Translations under genes and position numbers: made by a program
Notes under the pieces: generated by a model
The model's input: the letters and a program-made list of their open reading frames with translations, nothing else
What the model was told of the DNA's origin: nothing
The model's database searches: none
Origin: Streptomyces sp. JH14
Lineage (GTDB): Bacteria > Actinomycetota > Actinomycetes > Streptomycetales > Streptomycetaceae
Reading direction: 5' to 3'
DNA: 64,000 bases
NCBI RefSeq assembly: GCF_029428675.1
Contig: NZ_JAJNEL010000001.1
Location: 3,286,001 to 3,350,000, forward strand
Shown: piece by piece, positions 60,778 through 64,000 of the stretch
Layout: the number at the start of each line of letters is the position of its first letter
Position numbering within the stretch: the stretch's first letter is position 1

Positions 60778-60984
60778 TCAGGCCTCGCTGCGCTGCTGCG
60801 GAATACCCGCAAGCAGTGCGCGGACCTCTGCCTCGCGGTACCGGCGATGTCCACCGAGCGTGCGGATGGACGTGAGCTTGCCTGCTTTGGCCCAACGGGT
60901 GACCGTCTTCGGGTCCACGCGGAACATCGTGGCAACCTCAGCCGGGGTCAGCAGCGGCTCGGCATCAGGGGTGCGAGCGGTCAT
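60778..60984 (-). CDS. bldC: MerR-like developmental regulator BldC
   Basis: This 68-residue protein is a single winged-helix DNA-binding domain of the MerR type without an effector domain: LLTPAEVATMFRVDPKTVTR, then WAKAGKLTSIRTLGGHRRYR. Length and sequence match Streptomyces BldC, which binds direct repeats cooperatively and holds back sporulation during vegetative growth. ATG 60984 has GAGGAGG 5 nt upstream; a longer in-frame start upstream is rejected. A hairpin (61001-61022) sits just before the SD in the leader. The neighbours hrpA, the CxxC protein and vdh match the conserved bldC locus. Confidence 0.97.
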   Translation of the reverse strand: MTARTPDAEPLLTPAEVATMFRVDPKTVTRWAKAGKLTSIRTLGGHRRYREAEVRALLAGIPQQRSEA

Positions 60985-61548
60985 GAGCGGCCTCCTCGGG
61001 AGAACCGAACCATCTCGGTTCTTTCCTCTAAATTCTGCACCTTGGCCCACGTTGCCCGAAATGGCGGACGCGGGCCGAGTCGGTTATAGGACGAACGGCT
61101 TGTCCTCGGCACTACAACTACACCATCCGTCCAGCCGCGTCGGCCAAACCGATGGAATTGCCCTCCCAGGTGTTCATCAGCGACGGAAGCCGATGGACCA
61201 TGCCATAGCGGACAGTCACACCACCGTGACGATCAGTCACAGAGCGATCAGGAGCCATCAGACCCCCCATAGCGTGCAATGCTGAGTATTCCGCCCATAC
61301 TTGGACGGATGAAGTCCTCCCCGGACTCCTTGTCCTATTTTGGCACGAGGAGTAGGGAAGGGCGCAAGAGCCCCGTTAGTGCTATCCGTCACCCTTGAGT
61401 CAAAGGCCCGGTTCGGGACGTAGGTCCTAAGGCCACAGGATCGCACCCCCGCCCCTTGGCCCCCACCACTCTCACGCGTCACGCGGAACAACGGTTCAGG
61501 CCCGGTCCTGCCGGACCCGGTCGGAGGCCCGGCCGGACTCGATCGGGG
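60985..61548 (-). promoter_or_regulatory. bldC upstream region and leader
   Basis: There are about 560 nt without a convincing gene. Visible items are the bldC SD (60990-60996), an 8-bp hairpin AGAACCGA/TCGGTTCT (61001-61008 with 61015-61022) immediately before it, a TATAAC-type -10 on the minus strand near 61087, and CAGTCACA direct repeats near 61213-61242. The far end carries the 3' side of the upstream minus-strand gene. Confidence 0.45.
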
Positions 61549-62394
61549 TCAGTTGGCGAACTGACGGTCCCTCACGGCCCGCCACCGCTCGGCCAGCCGC
61601 CCGTACGCCTCGCCCGCCTTCTCGGTGTCGCCGGCCTGGAGCGCCGCGATGCCCTCGGCTACGTCCAGCGCCGACCGGTCCTCCGCGAGCTGCTTCGCCG
61701 ACAGGGTGTGCACGAGGCCGCCGTAGTCCAGCTCGACCAGTGCGCGCGGATGGAACTCCTCCAGCCAGCGCCCCACGTCCACCAGCCCTTCGGTCAGCGG
61801 GCCCTCGTCGGCGCTCTCGCGCAGCGCCTTCAGCGCCCGGGCCAGCCGGCGCCGCGCCTGCACCATCGGGGTCCGGTAGCGCAGCACCGGCGCCTCCCCC
61901 TCGGCATCCGCCTCGGCGTGCTCCCGCTCCTCGTCGGAGAAAAGAACGAACCAGCGCACGGGGACCTGCCACACCGTGGTCCGGATCCACGGCCGGGCGT
62001 CCGGATTGCGCTCCGCCCACCGCTCGTGGTCCGCGACCGCCTGCCCGCGCACCACCGGCGGCAGCACCGCGTCCAGCACCGGGGCCGGGAACATCTCCGC
62101 CAGCTCCTCCAGCGCCAGCCAGCCGCGCAGCCGGGTCCGCCACGGACAGACGCAGACCACACCGTCCACCTCGGCGACGAACGCGTCCCCGCTCTCGTGC
62201 ACCGGCACCCCCACCGGCGGGGTGGCCACCAAGTCCGCCAGCGAACGCCGCAGTTCGTCCTGGGCCGTGGGAATGCGGGCACGCCCCGCGTACCGGGCCC
62301 AGTGGGCGCGCTCCGGTTCCGGGAAGGCGGCCAGCGGTTCGTAGACCCGGAGATAGGACGCGTAGGGGACGAGCACCGAAGACTCCACCGACAT
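61549..62394 (-). CDS. Conserved hypothetical protein
   Basis: This 281-residue, probably cytoplasmic protein shows no enzyme motif I recognise. It begins [20 protein letters not shown]. It has a mixed alpha/beta middle with [20 protein letters not shown] and [18 protein letters not shown], and a helical, TPR-like end ([20 protein letters not shown]). Position between bldC and vdh is conserved in Streptomyces as far as I recall. ATG 62394 lacks an SD but has CACGAT seven nt upstream, so it may be leaderless. Divergent from vdh. Confidence 0.72.
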   Translation of the reverse strand: MSVESSVLVPYASYLRVYEPLAAFPEPERAHWARYAGRARIPTAQDELRRSLADLVATPPVGVPVHESGDAFVAEVDGVVCVCPWRTRLRGWLALEELAEMFPAPVLDAVLPPVVRGQAVADHERWAERNPDARPWIRTTVWQVPVRWFVLFSDEEREHAEADAEGEAPVLRYRTPMVQARRRLARALKALRESADEGPLTEGLVDVGRWLEEFHPRALVELDYGGLVHTLSAKQLAEDRSALDVAEGIAALQAGDTEKAGEAYGRLAERWRAVRDRQFAN

Positions 62395-62571
62395 GGAGCA
62401 AATCGTGTCACGCCCGTACTCCGCCAGGGGGTGATCCTCAGCACTGGAACAGATCTGCGTCTCCGCAGGACTTACGCTCTTGCCCAAGCCGGACCGGCCG
62501 CACCGGTCGGTCCGGGACCCTCCCCACCTTCAGGAGGGTCTTCCGCCGCTTCGTACTTGGGAGTCACCACA

Positions 62572-63654
62572 GTGACCGATGTGACCGACGGCGTCCTGCA
62601 CACCCTGTTCCACTCGGATCAGGGGGGCCACGAGCAAGTCGTGCTCTGCCAGGACCGTGCCAGCGGCCTCAAGGCCGTCATCGCCATCCACTCCACCGCC
62701 CTGGGCCCGGCCCTGGGCGGCACCCGCTTCTATCCGTACGCCTCCGAGGAGGAGGCCGTCGCGGATGCGCTGAACCTGGCGCGCGGCATGTCGTACAAGA
62801 ACGCCATGGCCGGTCTCGACCACGGTGGCGGCAAGGCCGTCATCATCGGCGACCCCGAGAAGATCAAGACCGAGGAACTGCTGCTGGCGTACGGCCGGTT
62901 CGTGGCCTCGCTCGGCGGGCGTTACGTGACCGCCTGCGACGTCGGCACGTATGTCGCCGACATGGACGTCATCGCGCGCGAGTGCCGGTGGACCACCGGC
63001 CGCTCCCCGGAGAACGGCGGCGCCGGGGACTCCTCGGTCCTCACCGCGTTCGGCGTCTTCCAGGGCATGCGGGCCTCGGCCCAGCACCTCTGGGGGGACC
63101 CGACGCTGCGTGGCCGAAAAGTGGGGGTCGCGGGCGTCGGCAAGGTCGGCCGCCACCTCGTCGAGCATCTTCTGTCGGACGGCGCCGAGGTCGTCATCAC
63201 GGACGTACGGGACGAGTCGGTGCGCCGGATCACCGAACTCCACCCGGAGGTCTCGGTCGCCGCGGACACCGCCGCGCTGATCCGTACGGAGGGCCTCGAC
63301 ATCTACGCCCCGTGCGCGCTCGGCGGGGCACTGAACGACGACACCGTTCCGGTGCTCACGGCCAAGGTGGTGTGCGGTGCGGCCAACAACCAGCTCGCGC
63401 ATCCGGGCGTCGAAAAGGACCTCGCAGACCGTTCGATCCTGTACGCCCCCGACTACGTGGTGAACGCGGGCGGTGTCATCCAGGTCGCCGACGAGCTGCA
63501 CGGCTTCGACTTCGACCGGTGCAAGGCGAAGGCGTCGAAGATCTTCGACACCACGCTGGCCATATTCGCACGTGCGAAGGAAGACGGCATTCCGCCGGCC
63601 GCAGCGGCCGACCGGATCGCCGAGCAGCGGATGTTCGAGGCGCGCCGCCGCTGA
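62572..63654 (+). CDS. vdh: Valine dehydrogenase (Leu/Val/Phe dehydrogenase family)
   Basis: This 360-residue NAD-dependent amino-acid dehydrogenase shows the active-site block [18 protein letters not shown] (Lys76 and Lys88), [16 protein letters not shown] and the NAD-binding [17 protein letters not shown] at about 185-200. Length and sequence fit Streptomyces Vdh. Vdh deaminates valine and other branched-chain amino acids, supplying acyl-CoA precursors for fatty acids and polyketides. GTG 62572 has GGGAG 8 nt upstream. Confidence 0.93.
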   Translation: MTDVTDGVLHTLFHSDQGGHEQVVLCQDRASGLKAVIAIHSTALGPALGGTRFYPYASEEEAVADALNLARGMSYKNAMAGLDHGGGKAVIIGDPEKIKTEELLLAYGRFVASLGGRYVTACDVGTYVADMDVIARECRWTTGRSPENGGAGDSSVLTAFGVFQGMRASAQHLWGDPTLRGRKVGVAGVGKVGRHLVEHLLSDGAEVVITDVRDESVRRITELHPEVSVAADTAALIRTEGLDIYAPCALGGALNDDTVPVLTAKVVCGAANNQLAHPGVEKDLADRSILYAPDYVVNAGGVIQVADELHGFDFDRCKAKASKIFDTTLAIFARAKEDGIPPAAAADRIAEQRMFEARRR

Positions 63655-63987
63655 TCCGGTCACCGAGGGTCGCGAGAGCCTCACCGGGCGTCTTCCCGTC
63701 CGCGGCCTCCACGGGCCCACCGATCCGCCGACCTGCGAGACAAGACTCACGCCGGTCGGCGGGTCGCATGCCAAGAAGAGGTTAAAATCGCAGTTGACCA
63801 GCGAGGACAGGGCTTCTTGCTGGTCCTGTTCCGGGGCGTGTGATGCGGGCGGCGTACCGTATGGCCACGGAAGCAGGTACCGTTAAAGCCCTACGGGCAC
63901 GGTCTCTCTGCCGAGAGTCCGTCCTGAAACATGAACGCGTGTCAAGACTCTGGGGCCGTCGAGCCCCGTCACCGAGGGGGTCGAGCC
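63655..63987. other. Intergenic region between vdh and the DUF3073 gene
   Basis: About 330 nt without a gene. It holds a TAAAAT -10-like box (63783-63788) and a weak GACCAGC/GCTGGTC inverted repeat (63796-63802 with 63819-63825). The next gene's SD (GAGGGGG, near 63974) is at the right end. Confidence 0.45.
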
Positions 63988-64000
63988 ATGGGGCGCGGCC
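63988..64000 (+). CDS. Start of a DUF3073-type gene (cut by window edge)
   Basis: Only ATG GGG CGC GGC is present, preceded by GAGGGGG. M-G-R-G is the usual start of the short, basic DUF3073 proteins that lie next to vdh in Streptomyces, so this is context-based. Confidence 0.5.

Noticed and set aside
61258..61491. Small minus-strand frame upstream of bldC
   Set aside because: No SD, no recognisable domain, and the region is better explained as regulatory DNA.
63796..63825. GACCAGC/GCTGGTC inverted repeat as vdh terminator
   Set aside because: Only 7 bp with a 16-nt loop and more than 140 nt after the stop; too weak to call.

Overview
The window reads as a Streptomyces chromosome. It has very high G+C, typical actinobacterial tRNA and SD sequences, bldC, valine dehydrogenase, a subtilisin-inhibitor gene, a c-di-AMP (ydaO) riboswitch on a cell-wall hydrolase, and rare TTA codons in two development-linked genes. 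There is no rRNA, CRISPR array, transposase or integrase. Identifications come from reading motifs; no database search was run.

Layout. 0.2-12 kb: an ORF1590/NsdA-type sporulation regulator with a TTA codon, lhgO, trmB, a PrsW-type membrane protease, an aldo/keto reductase, an M23 peptidase behind a ydaO riboswitch, a SpoIIE-type phosphatase, initiator tRNA-Met, an SPFH/NfeD-like pair and a PLDc_N-SHOCT membrane protein. 12-15.4 kb: a sulfite-oxidase-like molybdoenzyme, a BBE-type flavin oxidase and an SSI-family protease inhibitor. 15.4-26.7 kb: a corrin-ring cluster (cobL, cobM, cbiD, cobK, cobI-cobJ fusion, cobH, cobG, cobN), with a cobalamin riboswitch in front of cobN. FemX follows.

28.3-48.6 kb is the unusual region. 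It holds seven large secreted proteins with C-terminal FG-GAP (VCBS-type) repeats, one on the + strand and six on the - strand, plus tRNA-Lys and an amino-acid permease. Three architectures occur: BNR/sialidase-like propeller + FG-GAP; TolB-like propeller + FlgD-like Ig + FG-GAP; and a trypsin fold lacking all three catalytic residues + FG-GAP. Three of the - strand units share a duplicated intergenic module: a terminator hairpin, a GAAC-N2-GTTC operator, a -10 box and a leader. Three leaders (two in this module and the one on the + strand gene) keep the same GCATGGG/CCCATGC closing helix and inner hairpin with compensatory changes. My best candidate for an undescribed system is therefore a coordinately regulated surface/secreted beta-propeller family with a structured 5' RNA and a co-transcribed pseudoprotease.

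48.8-64 kb returns to conserved core: a DEAD-box RNA helicase with an Arg/Asp/Gly-rich tail, a lipoprotein, a small metallopeptidase, a metallophosphoesterase, a tRNA-Glu-Asp-Phe array, a DsbA-like protein, HrpA helicase, a second tRNA-Asp, a small CxxC protein with a TTA codon, bldC, an unknown protein, vdh, and the first codons of a DUF3073 gene at the edge.
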